DNA from: R-RK-3 sp031399085
Lineage (GTDB): Bacteria; Pseudomonadota; Alphaproteobacteria; Rhizobiales; Rhodomicrobiaceae
Length of the DNA stretch: 64,000 bases
Direction of reading: 5' to 3'
Assembly: GCA_031399085.1 (NCBI GenBank)
Contig: JANNOQ010000061.1
Coordinates: forward strand, 1 to 64,000
Of the stretch, positions 1-8,666 are shown piece after piece. Numbering within the stretch: the first letter of the stretch is position 1; each line of letters starts with the position of its first letter. The notes below the pieces were generated by a model that saw nothing but the letters and a program-made list of their open reading frames with translations, was not told where the DNA came from and did not search any database. The translations under genes and the position numbers were made by a program.

Positions 1-338
1 TCCGCATCGGCATAGTTCAATCTTGATCGAAAACCAGGCTGGCCAGCGAGCCAATGAAAAAAGTTTTTCAAGACGGCGAGCGTCCGTTGCTGCGTTGCCT
101 TACTCAGCGGCTTGATCCTCTGCGCATTTAGCTGCTCAGCAAGCCAGCGCTTGAACGCGATCGCCTGCTCAATATGGAATTTACGGAAGTCTCGAAATTT
201 GTTATAGGTCTCGAAGCGGTGAAGAGCTTTTGCGACTTCATCGACCGAACTTTCGCTATAGCGTCTCGCTTCCTTTAGATAAGCGAAATATCGACGCTTA
301 AGCCGCTCATTTTCTGCATTGTGTTTTAACGCAGACAT
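1..338 (-). CDS. Tyrosine-type site-specific recombinase, N-terminal part (runs off the left edge)
   Basis: Reading leftward from ATG at 338, the frame stays open to base 1 and gives about 112 residues beginning MSALKHNAENERLKRRYF. The visible part is a helical core-binding (SAM-like) domain: a tyrosine-rich N-terminus, RYSESSVDEVAKALHRFE, then a segment with KPLSKATQQRTLAVLKNFFHWL. This resembles the N-terminal arm of integrases found in rhizobial islands. The catalytic domain lies outside the window, so activity cannot be judged. The start sits one base beyond the TGA of the upstream HTH gene, so the three genes alpA, HTH and this one look translationally coupled. The family call rests on pattern memory of the domain, not on catalytic residues. 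Confidence 0.7.
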   Translation of the reverse strand, partial: MSALKHNAENERLKRRYFAYLKEARRYSESSVDEVAKALHRFETYNKFRDFRKFHIEQAIAFKRWLAEQLNAQRIKPLSKATQQRTLAVLKNFFHWLAGQPGFRSRLNYADA

Positions 339-339
339 C

Positions 340-816
340 TCAGTTATCCTTTAATTCACATTTTGGGCTAGGTACGGAGCGATCATTTATACGTGACCTC
401 GCCTGCCTCTGCGTAATGGTTAAAACGGTGCTGAATTCATGCAATCGCGCAATTGAAACGCGTCGGCAAAGGATACTGAGGCACGCAGAACAGCGCCCCT
501 GTAGGTTGCCACCCCAGTCTGTCAGGGGGATGTAGATTGCCTTTCCATCGAGGGGGCGCCTCGGAGCTCGACACTTCAGACAGTACATTTCCTCGACTGC
601 GCACCGTGCCCGGGTACTCTTGCGCCGCTCCTCCAGAAACTCTCGAAGGACCCGGCCTTGGATAAGGATTGGGCGCCGATCGTCGATTGGATGAAGACCG
701 TTCTTTAGCCAATTTGAAATCGTGTTTTTATGAACGCCGAATGCGCGCGCGGCCTCGTCGATCGAGTAGGTCCGATGAATCTTTATGAGGCGAGGATTTA
801 GTCGGCGGACGGACAT
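340..816 (-). CDS. HTH protein with C-terminal Cys-rich (zinc-ribbon-like) segment, mobile-element associated
   Basis: A 158-residue protein. Residues about 15-60 form a helix-turn-helix of the excise/MerR-like kind (YSIDEAARAFGVHKNTISNW). A CLKC...CSAC arrangement follows, which could bind zinc. The ATG at 816 is preferred over the TTG at 864 because it overlaps the TGA of the upstream AlpA gene as TGATG, a coupling arrangement. It lies between an AlpA-type regulator and a tyrosine recombinase, so a role in controlling recombinase expression or directing excision is inferred. No function has been assigned to the family that I can recall. Confidence 0.7.
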   Translation of the reverse strand: MSVRRLNPRLIKIHRTYSIDEAARAFGVHKNTISNWLKNGLHPIDDRRPILIQGRVLREFLEERRKSTRARCAVEEMYCLKCRAPRRPLDGKAIYIPLTDWGGNLQGRCSACLSILCRRVSIARLHEFSTVLTITQRQARSRINDRSVPSPKCELKDN

Positions 817-1022
817 CAGGCTGCGCAGCGTTCGATGAGAGCCCGAATGTCCTCGACGCGCCAAGCCGTGATCCGCGGACCTAACTTAACCGGGCGGGGG
901 TAGCGTCCCGAACGCACGCCCTCCCACCATGTCGATTTGCTAACGGGTATTGGCCGGCCCGGGCCAATGATGTCGTTGAGTCGGACAAAGCCGGTCTTTG
1001 GCAGGTCGTATTGGTTTCTCAT
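816..1022 (-). CDS. AlpA-family regulator / excisionase
   Basis: 68 residues with the typical AlpA layout: a short winged HTH beginning TGFVRLNDIIG, then VSKSTWWEGVRSGRYPRPVKLGPRITAWRVEDIRALIE. AlpA proteins activate integrase genes or act as recombination directionality factors of P4-like elements. ATG at 1022 is preceded by GGAG at good spacing. It is the first gene of the coupled trio alpA, HTH and integrase read leftward. Confidence 0.82.
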   Translation of the reverse strand: MRNQYDLPKTGFVRLNDIIGPGRPIPVSKSTWWEGVRSGRYPRPVKLGPRITAWRVEDIRALIERCAA

Positions 1023-1127
1023 GAATCGCTCCAGCCTAATTCGGATGGAGTGATACCGGCGCGCGGCGACGACTTGGCCGAATTCGTTTATCTGTTAACT
1101 AATTCGTCTCAGGAAGGGGCAAATCGT

Positions 1128-2174
1128 TTAAGAGGATCGCCGGGCGGAAGAAGCCCTTGTATCGCGGCGCTTAGCCCTCTTTTTGGGGCGCTCTCCGGCT
1201 GTCGCCGACGGCAAGAACTCCGCACCAGCACGAAGAAATTTTCGCAACGTATCTACGCACAGCAAAATGCCCGCTTCCGCCATATCGTCCATTATTTCAT
1301 TGATAACAGGGCTTCGCTTTTGAGCTGGATCATATCCATATCCGCCCACGGCCAAACCGATCGCCATCTTTACGAGGCTCTCACGCTCCTTCGTGTGCAA
1401 TGGCTTGTCGGGTCGGATGTAGTTGTCGCTCTCCGCTTCGCCGTGAGCGATCTCAAGGAAGTGCTGGCATTCCCGAAGTTGTGAAATCGAGTTATCGCGT
1501 TCTGTGATTGCCTTTCTAAGTTCATCGACATCATCAGCCAGCTCCTGTCGTTCCGCATGCAGCGCATCGAACGCAGATTTCCATTTGCCAATCTGATCGT
1601 CGTAGTGGGCCTTTTGATCGTAACAGAATTGCCGCCAATTGACCGTTTGATGCCATCGTTTCGAAACCGCCTCTACCAATGCGACGGGAATCGGAGTTTC
1701 CGTCAGTTGAGCCCATTCTATGTAATCTGTGGGATATGTCCGATCGGATAGCTGTCCAGTGGCTTGGTATCTGAGTACAAGCCGGCGGCAATTCCAGAAA
1801 TCTTGGGCGATCGGGGAAACCTTTCGATAGATTTCTATCAAATCCCAATCCACTTGGTCGGGATTTTTGCCGAAACTTAGCGCGATGGCCTCATTTAGGG
1901 TCCACACGGGCATTTTCGCCCAATACTCGAAGTCCGCAGCTGACTGAGGCTGTGGAAAGAGATCCATCTCATATTGGGACGGGTCATCGATCGGGTCGAT
2001 TTCGAAACCCATGGGAAACGGAACATCATGTGACGTTTCCACCGCCGTATCGGTGTTCTCTCTGGCATCTGGGGCGCTGTCGACGCCTTTGGCTCCGTTC
2101 ACGACGGAACGGCTGGTGAGATCTGAGTTCTCCGCGGGGCATTGCGATTGGAAAGGCTTTGGCTTGATCGGCAC
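1128..2174 (-). CDS. Hypothetical cargo protein of the integrative element
   Basis: No family recognised with certainty. The N-terminal ~60 residues are hydrophilic and probably disordered. The middle (PVWTLNEAIALSFGKNPDQVDW...) is globular, followed by a coiled-coil-like stretch (ALHAERQELADDVDELRKAITERDNSISQLREC) and a C-terminal helical region ending in a basic Arg/Ser/Lys-rich tail. The layout recalls uncharacterised proteins of alphaproteobacterial islands. The start is uncertain: the frame is open to a TTG at 2306 directly after a stop, with a GTG at 2174 and the first ATG at 2012. None has a convincing ribosome-binding site. It lies between the alpA trio and the P4-type integrase, all on the same strand. 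Confidence 0.55.
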   Translation of the reverse strand: MPIKPKPFQSQCPAENSDLTSRSVVNGAKGVDSAPDARENTDTAVETSHDVPFPMGFEIDPIDDPSQYEMDLFPQPQSAADFEYWAKMPVWTLNEAIALSFGKNPDQVDWDLIEIYRKVSPIAQDFWNCRRLVLRYQATGQLSDRTYPTDYIEWAQLTETPIPVALVEAVSKRWHQTVNWRQFCYDQKAHYDDQIGKWKSAFDALHAERQELADDVDELRKAITERDNSISQLRECQHFLEIAHGEAESDNYIRPDKPLHTKERESLVKMAIGLAVGGYGYDPAQKRSPVINEIMDDMAEAGILLCVDTLRKFLRAGAEFLPSATAGERPKKRAKRRDTRASSARRSS

Positions 2175-2327
2175 GGTGCTATATTTGCTCAATGAATAAG
2201 AATAGGCGTGCAATAAATGAAATTCTGCTGATCGCCTAGCAATCAGCGCGGAACCTGTGGATGGCCTTGGGAAAAAGGCATTGCTCTGACGCTTTTGTCG
2301 GCGCAACTACATGAAAATGATAGAGTT

Positions 2328-3518
2328 TTAGAAACTGCAAACGTAGTTGCTCCAAACTTCCATAAGCTTTCTCCGTTTTCCCAGCAAATCTCCGCGCCTG
2401 TAAGCTGCCTCCGCTTTATCGCGAATCGCATGCGCTAAAGCCATTTCACAAACTTCATTGGGAAAACTGGTTTGCTCAGATGTCCAATCGCGGAAGCTGG
2501 ACCTGAAGCCGTGCGGAACCGCAGCAAACCCCATTCGCCGCATAAGCATGAGGAAAGTCATATTGGACAAAGGCTTTTCGGAGGACTGTCCCGAAAAAAC
2601 AAACTGCGAAGTTGGCCGAAGGGGTTGGGCAATCCAGAGGATTTCGACACTCCTTTTGGAAAGCGGAATGACGTGCTGTCTTTTCCCTTTCATCCGATGA
2701 GGCGGGATCGTCCAAAGCCATTCAACATCATTTATTTCATCCCATCGCGCACCGATCACTTCGCCGGTGCGGGCTGCCGTTAAAATTAAAAATTCAAATG
2801 CCAATTTGGTGGCCGGCGCAGCATCAGATTCGCGGAGGAGCTGCACGAAGTCAGGGACATCTTGATACCGAACCGCTGCGTGATGGTTCTTGCCCCGATC
2901 GTGCTTCGGAAGCCCCTTCGACACTGCATGGACGGGGTTGTCCTCGGAGCGAAAGCCAGCCGCTCTTGCCCAATCCATCACGGTCGAGATCCGCTGGCGC
3001 AAACGTCTCGCAGTCTCGGCTTTCTCTAGCCAGATCGGAGCAAGGACGTTGAGCACGTCTGCGGTATCGATTTGATCAACGCGCTTTTTTCCGATTTTTG
3101 GAAAGGCGTAGTCTCGAAGGGTATTGATCCATTGGGCTCGGTGCTTGGGATTGCGCCAAGCACTTGCTCGCCCCTTATGGACCTCAATCGCAGCCTCCTC
3201 AAAGGTCGGAGTCAGTTGCTTGGCCTTTTGACGTTCAGCTAGCGGATTTCCACCTTGTCGAGCGACTTTGCGAAGTTTTGCGGCCTCTTCTCGCGCCTCA
3301 GCCAGGCAAACGAGGCTTAAGCCTCCAAGTCCAATATCGCGGCGCTTACCTTGAACCATAGTGCGAAGCATCCAGCGCTTCGCCCCGGATGGATCTACGA
3401 TCAGATAAAGGCCGTTTCCGTCTGCAAAGCAGCCGGGACCAGCTATATTGCGGACGAACAAAGCTGAGAGGCGTTTTTGGGGATGAGGTCCTTGAGGCTT
3501 CATACTTGACGCACCCAT
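2328..3518 (-). CDS. P4-type integrase (DUF4102 N-terminus, tyrosine recombinase)
   Basis: 396 residues from the ATG at 3518, which has GGGG seven bases upstream; further ATGs lie at 3533 and 3503 and a GTG at 3596. The N-terminal part (GLYLIVDPSGAKRWMLRT...DIGLGG) is the arm-binding DUF4102 domain. The catalytic set appears complete: Arg in TAARTGEV (about 250), Lys in RMKGKRQH (about 277), HGFR (about 336-339), His in LAHA (about 363) and the nucleophile Tyr in AAYRRGD (about 373). Such integrases insert islands into tRNA or other conserved 3' ends. This copy abuts the chromosomal backbone on its right, so it probably marks one island end. Confidence 0.9.
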   Translation of the reverse strand: MGASSMKPQGPHPQKRLSALFVRNIAGPGCFADGNGLYLIVDPSGAKRWMLRTMVQGKRRDIGLGGLSLVCLAEAREEAAKLRKVARQGGNPLAERQKAKQLTPTFEEAAIEVHKGRASAWRNPKHRAQWINTLRDYAFPKIGKKRVDQIDTADVLNVLAPIWLEKAETARRLRQRISTVMDWARAAGFRSEDNPVHAVSKGLPKHDRGKNHHAAVRYQDVPDFVQLLRESDAAPATKLAFEFLILTAARTGEVIGARWDEINDVEWLWTIPPHRMKGKRQHVIPLSKRSVEILWIAQPLRPTSQFVFSGQSSEKPLSNMTFLMLMRRMGFAAVPHGFRSSFRDWTSEQTSFPNEVCEMALAHAIRDKAEAAYRRGDLLGKRRKLMEVWSNYVCSF

Positions 3519-3877
3519 CAATTGACCCCACATTTCTTGTCGGATATGCCTGGATTTGTAAAGCCTCTGACGGACAGGGGAACTGCACAAACACACGTAT
3601 TTTAAAGGTTATTTGCACAAGGTCGGACATCTCTGGATCGCAACTAGGCGGACACCCTATCCGCCATTCGACTTTCTAACTAATGGCTTTGTCAGTATTT
3701 TTGCCGCCATGCGATCGGCCTTGGCACCGGTGAGCATATTGACGCTGCCCGGGCAATGGTCAAGCCGCACTCGCTGAGGTTCTCCCTTTGACGAAGGCGG
3801 CTTCGATGCCTCGTATGCCACGCCCTTGCTGACAAACTATTCCCAAACGCAGTTAGCGGCCGAGTTTTCAGCAGTTG
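3519..3877. other. 359-bp non-coding stretch between the island integrase and the chromosomal backbone
   Basis: No gene is supported here. It contains a small hairpin at 3647-3665 (GGCGGA, 7-base loop, TCCGCC). I looked for a tRNA or a tRNA 3' end as the integration target and found none. An attachment core may lie here because the integrase starts at 3518 and backbone genes start at 3878, but no direct-repeat partner can be identified in the window. Confidence 0.4.
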
Positions 3878-5953
3878 CTAGCGACCGGGCCAGCCCAGTT
3901 CGTTAAGCTGGCTTTGGAAATCGCGGCTGCTTGGTGCGCGTCGCACAGTCGGTCCAGCAGCCGGTCCCAGATGTCGGAAAAAGCCGGAGGTCGGGATGTG
4001 GCGCCCTCTTCCAGACCCCAGATTGGCGCCGGAAAGCAGTCCTTCCAGTGAGGCCAGACTTGCGGCGCGATCGACAGGTGCCGGTGTGCGAGCCGCGAAC
4101 GCTGCGATCCGAGGCAGCTTGCGTTGGAAGTTGGTGTCGGTCTTCAGTGCTCCCCGCATGAAAAGCTGCCAAATCTGTGCTGGAAAGCTGCCGCCCGTGA
4201 CCCGCTTCATCGGGGTGTCATTGTCATTGCCGACCCATACGCCGACGACCAAATTTCCGGCAAAACCAATAAACCATGCATCTCGGTGCCCCTGGCTGGT
4301 GCCGGTCTTGCCAAAGGCCGGTATCGGCAGCCGGGCGGTAAGGCCGGACCCGCTTTCAACGACGGAGGACAGGAGATCGCGCATGCTCTCCGCCTCAATC
4401 AGCTTCCAAAGGCCCGCGTCGAGAGGAGGCTCGCCGCCGCCTGCCGGTTTCGCACCCAAACCGGCGACGCCCCAAGGCTTGACGGGATAGGCGCCGGCCG
4501 CAATAGCCGCGTAGGCAGCCGTCATTTCAAGCAAGGATACCTCGGAGGTTCCGAGCGAAAGGCTCGCATTGGGCGCCATTGGCGAAGAAATGCCAAGATC
4601 TCGCGCCGTACCCATGACGGCTTCGCGCCCGACGGCTTCGGACATCATCACTGCGACCGTGTTGATGGACGAGGAAAAGGCCTCGGTGAGCGTAACGTTG
4701 CCGCGATGGCGATCGTCAAAATTTTTCGGTTCCCAGCCGTCGATGGAAATCGGCTCGTCCACCATCATCATGTCCAACGGCGCGCCTGCCCGCAACGCAG
4801 CCAGATAGACGAAGGTCTTGAATGCGGAGCCTGGCTGCCGCCGTGCCTGGACCGCCCGGTTGAACTGGCTGGCTGCCCACTCCCGACCGCCGATCATCGC
4901 CACGACCCGGCCGTCGGTGCGCATGGCGACCAGCCCAACCTGGCTCGCATTGCGTTTGCCGCCCTCCTTATCGAGCACGGATCGAACGGCCGTTTCGGCG
5001 ATTCGCTGAAGCACGGGTTCGAAGGTGGTGTGAACACGAAGCGGCTGCAGCGAGCGCGGATCCACCGTTTCAGTCGGCACCAACCCAGCCAGCCAATCGG
5101 CATAGTAAGCGCCGTGCTCGTCTGCCCGGGCGGCATTGAGTTGCGCGGGCTGGGTGTCACCAAGGCGCGCTTTATCGAGACGGCCGTCGCGGATCATCGC
5201 CCGCAGGACAAGCGCCGCGTCCTGGCGCGCGCCGTCAAGATTTTTCGTCATCTGAGTGGGCGAGCGGATCAGGGCTACCATGAGAGCCGATTCCGAAAGG
5301 GTTAACGCGCCCATCGGCTTGTCAAAATAGTGCCGGGCGGCGGCGCGTACGCCAAAACAGCCCTCGCCAAAATAGACGCTGCTCAGATAACGCTCCAGAA
5401 TCTGATCCTTTGTCAGCCGAAATTCGAGCCATATGGCCAGCAGCGCCTCTTCAAGCTTGCGCTCAATTGTAGTGGCGCTGGTCAAGAAAGAGATCTTTAC
5501 CAATTGCTGCGTAATGGTGCTCCCGCCCTCGCGGACGCCGCCAGCCTCATAATTGCGCTTTGCCGCGCGCAAAATGCCCCGAGGGTCGATGCCGATGTGA
5601 CTGTAGAAGCGGCGATCCTCCATCGCGATCAGAGCGTCAATGAAATGCCGTGGCAACTCATCGAGCGTTACCGGTTCGGCCGTGCACTCGCCGCGTTCGG
5701 CAAAGGGTTTGCCGTCAGCCGCGAATAGCAGCAGCGGACGCTTGCTGGCAGATCTGAGCGTGTGCTCGATGGGATAGCGCTTGATCGGCGGGGTTTCGGA
5801 AGCGGTGGCCACACCTAAAAGCCCACCGCTCAGGATTAAAAGTGCGTTGGCGAGTCCGGACAGATACCCCACACGCTGCCTGATGGCGGCGGATCGGATG
5901 ATTACGATGAACGCTGGGATCACCGCGCGCCCGAGGCCATAGGGTCCGATCAT
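3878..5953 (-). CDS. Class A penicillin-binding protein (glycosyltransferase-transpeptidase, PBP1A type)
   Basis: Bifunctional peptidoglycan synthase, membrane-anchored with its catalytic domains in the periplasm. A membrane anchor lies at about residues 29-51. The GT51 domain follows with EDRRFY (catalytic Glu about 112), the GGSTITQQLVK motif and YLSSVYFGEG. The transpeptidase domain has SAFK (Ser about 376), SIN (about 429-431) and KTGTS (about 549). At 691 residues it is shorter than E. coli PBP1A, with no obvious large insert domain. The ATG at 5953 is chosen over the GTG two codons upstream; neither has a strong ribosome-binding site. Divergent from the helicase gene across about 290 bp. 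Confidence 0.93.
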   Translation of the reverse strand: MIGPYGLGRAVIPAFIVIIRSAAIRQRVGYLSGLANALLILSGGLLGVATASETPPIKRYPIEHTLRSASKRPLLLFAADGKPFAERGECTAEPVTLDELPRHFIDALIAMEDRRFYSHIGIDPRGILRAAKRNYEAGGVREGGSTITQQLVKISFLTSATTIERKLEEALLAIWLEFRLTKDQILERYLSSVYFGEGCFGVRAAARHYFDKPMGALTLSESALMVALIRSPTQMTKNLDGARQDAALVLRAMIRDGRLDKARLGDTQPAQLNAARADEHGAYYADWLAGLVPTETVDPRSLQPLRVHTTFEPVLQRIAETAVRSVLDKEGGKRNASQVGLVAMRTDGRVVAMIGGREWAASQFNRAVQARRQPGSAFKTFVYLAALRAGAPLDMMMVDEPISIDGWEPKNFDDRHRGNVTLTEAFSSSINTVAVMMSEAVGREAVMGTARDLGISSPMAPNASLSLGTSEVSLLEMTAAYAAIAAGAYPVKPWGVAGLGAKPAGGGEPPLDAGLWKLIEAESMRDLLSSVVESGSGLTARLPIPAFGKTGTSQGHRDAWFIGFAGNLVVGVWVGNDNDTPMKRVTGGSFPAQIWQLFMRGALKTDTNFQRKLPRIAAFAARTPAPVDRAASLASLEGLLSGANLGSGRGRHIPTSGFFRHLGPAAGPTVRRAPSSRDFQSQLNELGWPGR

Positions 5954-6243
5954 TGTCACTACCGTTCAGTCTCCCATCCGGCAAACTCGCCAACGTGGCC
6001 GGGGTTGCCGTAAGTTCCAGCCAAAGGTAAACAAATTTTCGTCGGCGGGTCTCGATCTGCGAAAAGCTCTGACGCGCTTGTTAAATTTTGACACCCGCGC
6101 CAAGTGCTCTGTACAGCGCAGTCGGGCCAAAGTACTAAAAGCCGAACTGAATTGAAGCGCCGGTTTGTGCATCGCGGCCGGCACGCGCCTCCTAACGGAC
6201 AATCCGCAATCGGCGCAAGACCTCGAATTCCGAAAGACACCGA

Positions 6244-8085
6244 ATGACACAATTCGAAGGCATCGTTCCGGCGCTTGCGGAAGCCTTGACCAAACGCGGC
6301 TACTCCGAGCTGACCCCCGTGCAAATGGCGGTTCTGGCCCCCGAACTCAGCCAAGCGGATGCGTTGGTTTCGGCGCAGACCGGGTCAGGCAAGACCGTGG
6401 CATTCGGCTTGGCGATTGCGCCCACATTGCTCGGCGCCGCCGGCCGCTTCTCTGATGCAGGAGCGCCGCTTGCACTGGCGATTGCTCCCACGCGAGAACT
6501 GGCATTGCAGGTTAAGCGCGAGCTGGAATGGCTCTATGAGCCCACCGGCGCGATCGTCGTGTCATGTGTCGGCGGCATGGATATGCGGACCGAGCGGCGC
6601 GCGCTTGAGCGCGGGGCACACATCGTTGTCGGCACGCCGGGGCGCTTGTGCGATCATATCCGGCGAAATTCCTTGGACATCTCGGCGCTCAAGGCGGTGG
6701 TTCTCGACGAAGCGGACGAAATGCTCGATTTGGGCTTTCGCGAGGATTTGGAATTCATTCTCGAAGCCACGCCTCGCGAACGCCGCACCCTCATGTTTTC
6801 CGCCACCGTGCCGCGCTCGATCGTCGACCTGGCCAAGCGGTATCAGCGCGATGCGGTGCGCATTACTGCCTCAGGGGAGCAGAAGCAGCATCTCGACATC
6901 GAATACCGCGCCCTTACCGTTGCGTCGCACGAAAAGGAAAACGCGATCGTCAACGTGTTGCGCTATTACGAGGCCAAGACCGCCCTAGTGTTCTGCGCCA
7001 CCCGCGCCACGGTCAGCCATATGGCGGCCCGCTTCAACAATCGGGGTTTTTCGGTGGTGGCCCTATCGGGGGAGTTGAGTCAGAACGAACGCACCCATGC
7101 CCTGCAATCCATGCGCGACGGGCGCGCCCGCGTCTGCATCGCCACCGACGTGGCGGCGCGCGGCATCGACCTGCCGAATTTAGAGCTGGTGATCCACGCC
7201 GATCTGCCGACGAACCGCGAGGCCCTTCTACACCGAAGCGGCCGGACGGGCCGCGCCGGGCGCAAGGGGGTGAGCGTGCTGATCGTGCCCCCTAACGCGC
7301 GTATGCGCACCGAGCGGTTGCTGAACAGCGCCAGCATCAGCGCCATTTGGGCAAAGCCGCCCTCGATCGACGACGTGATGCGGCGAGACGACCAGCGCAT
7401 TCTCGCCGACCCGGCCTTAAGCGAACCGCTGAAGGAAGATGAGCAATCCTTGGTCCACAAGTTGCTCACGCGCCACGGGGCTGAACAGATCGCGGCGGCC
7501 TTCGTGCGCCGCTATCGCGCCGGGCAATCGGCGCCGGAGGAATTGCTGGATATTGCGCCGCGAGACAGCGCGAAAAAGCCACGCGACGATTTCGGGGATA
7601 GCGTTTGGTTCTCACTATCCGTGGGGCGTAAACAAAAGGCCGAACCTCGATGGCTGTTGCCGATGCTATGCGGCGCGGGCCAGATCACCAAGCGCGACAT
7701 CGGCGCGATCAAAATTTTAGACGACGAGAGCTATGTCCAGCTTGCGGCGAACAGCGCGGAGCGCTTCTTTGCAGCGATAGGACCAAGTCAGACTTTGGAA
7801 AAGACCATTAAGGTGAAGCGCTTGGACAGTGCTCCGGAGATCGCCAACGAGGCGAGCGACAAGCGCTATGGTGGCAAGCAACCATACCAGACGCGGGCGT
7901 TCGCCGGGCGCGGCGCGACGGAGCCGAAACGAAAGTTCGGGCATCAATCCGTCAAATCGTCAGGTCAAAATGATCATTCGGACACGCCAGCGACGAAGCC
8001 GAGCGGTGGGAAACGCGGTAAGCTGAAATTTGCAAAAGCGCCGCGCAGGGCCGCGCTACGGGCGCGGCCCTCGACAGGCGGTTGA
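6244..8085 (+). CDS. DEAD-box ATP-dependent RNA helicase
   Basis: 613 residues. The helicase core shows the Q-motif region (GYSELTPVQMAVL), Walker A AQTGSGKT (44-51), PTRELALQ, DEAD (155-158), SAT (186-188) and the domain 2 motif HRSGRTGRAG (about 330). The C-terminal extension has a fold region like the DeaD/DbpA RNA-binding domain (KRDIGAIKILDDESYVQLA), followed by a basic, low-complexity tail rich in Lys, Arg and Gly. Proteins of this kind remodel structured RNA in ribosome assembly or mRNA decay, often in the cold. It stands alone, convergent with the next gene. Confidence 0.93.
   Translation: MTQFEGIVPALAEALTKRGYSELTPVQMAVLAPELSQADALVSAQTGSGKTVAFGLAIAPTLLGAAGRFSDAGAPLALAIAPTRELALQVKRELEWLYEPTGAIVVSCVGGMDMRTERRALERGAHIVVGTPGRLCDHIRRNSLDISALKAVVLDEADEMLDLGFREDLEFILEATPRERRTLMFSATVPRSIVDLAKRYQRDAVRITASGEQKQHLDIEYRALTVASHEKENAIVNVLRYYEAKTALVFCATRATVSHMAARFNNRGFSVVALSGELSQNERTHALQSMRDGRARVCIATDVAARGIDLPNLELVIHADLPTNREALLHRSGRTGRAGRKGVSVLIVPPNARMRTERLLNSASISAIWAKPPSIDDVMRRDDQRILADPALSEPLKEDEQSLVHKLLTRHGAEQIAAAFVRRYRAGQSAPEELLDIAPRDSAKKPRDDFGDSVWFSLSVGRKQKAEPRWLLPMLCGAGQITKRDIGAIKILDDESYVQLAANSAERFFAAIGPSQTLEKTIKVKRLDSAPEIANEASDKRYGGKQPYQTRAFAGRGATEPKRKFGHQSVKSSGQNDHSDTPATKPSGGKRGKLKFAKAPRRAALRARPSTGG
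8048..8070 (+). terminator. GC-rich hairpin at the end of the helicase gene (possible terminator)
   Basis: A perfect 9-bp stem (GGGCCGCGC / GCGCGGCCC) with a 5-base loop lies within the last codons of the helicase gene, just before the convergent gene. There is no T-tract, so a terminator role is only possible. Confidence 0.3.
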
Positions 8086-8134
8086 AATTTCCGTTGCGAA
8101 GGAGCCCGGCGCCGCGGGCGGAAAGAGCGATTGG

Positions 8135-8428
8135 CTACCAGCGCCGGCCCCAGCTACCGCGCCATCCGCCGCCGCCGCGAACAAGGCTGAGGATGAACAG
8201 CAGAACCAGCGCGCCGATGGTGGCGTTGATGATCGCCGAAATGATGCCCGACCCAAGCTGGATATCGAGTTGCGGGAGCAACCAACTGCCGATGAAGGCG
8301 CCAACAATACCGATGATGAGATTGCCGACGATCCCAAACCCGGTACCTTGCACGATTTGACCCGCCAGCCACCCGGCAATGAGGCCGACTAATAGAATAA
8401 TTGCGAGACTTTCGCCCGACATTTGCAT
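8135..8428 (-). CDS. GlsB/YeaQ/YmgE family small stress-response membrane protein
   Basis: 97 residues with three hydrophobic segments: LAIILLVGLIAGWLAGQIV, GIVGNLIIGIVGAFIGSWLL and IINATIGALVLLFILSLV. The glycine-rich spacing is that of the transglycosylase-associated protein family. The C-terminus is a short Gly/Trp/Arg tail. ATG at 8428 has GAGG eight bases upstream; an ATG two codons later is also possible. The molecular role is unknown, and the family is often induced by envelope or general stress. Confidence 0.85.
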   Translation of the reverse strand: MQMSGESLAIILLVGLIAGWLAGQIVQGTGFGIVGNLIIGIVGAFIGSWLLPQLDIQLGSGIISAIINATIGALVLLFILSLVRGGGGWRGSWGRRW

Positions 8429-8666
8429 CTTCGTATCCTCGATCCAAGAGCCAGAAAATCTGCCTCTCATTGCAGGAAAGCGAATTCCGTCGACAGAGTT
8501 CAGCCTGACTGCAAATAAACATTTGCCTGTCAGCGGTAGGAGGGCGGCGGCGCTTCACAGCTTAGCGCGAGCGTGGCTCGACCTTGCGCGTCTAGGCCAT
8601 TGGCGCTACTTTTTCTGAGCCATCCAGCAATCGGTCTGGCATCAGCGTCCGTTGCATCGGAGTTCC

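Noticed and set aside
3519..3877. tRNA gene as target of the P4-type integrase
   Set aside because: No cloverleaf or T-loop GTTCRANNC sequence could be found in the stretch.
8559..8577. Possible sigma-54 promoter before atzF (GTGGCTCGACCTTGCG)
   Set aside because: Spacing between the GG and GC elements is one base short, and sigma-54 tolerates little variation. A second TGGCAT...TTGCA match nearby is four bases too long.
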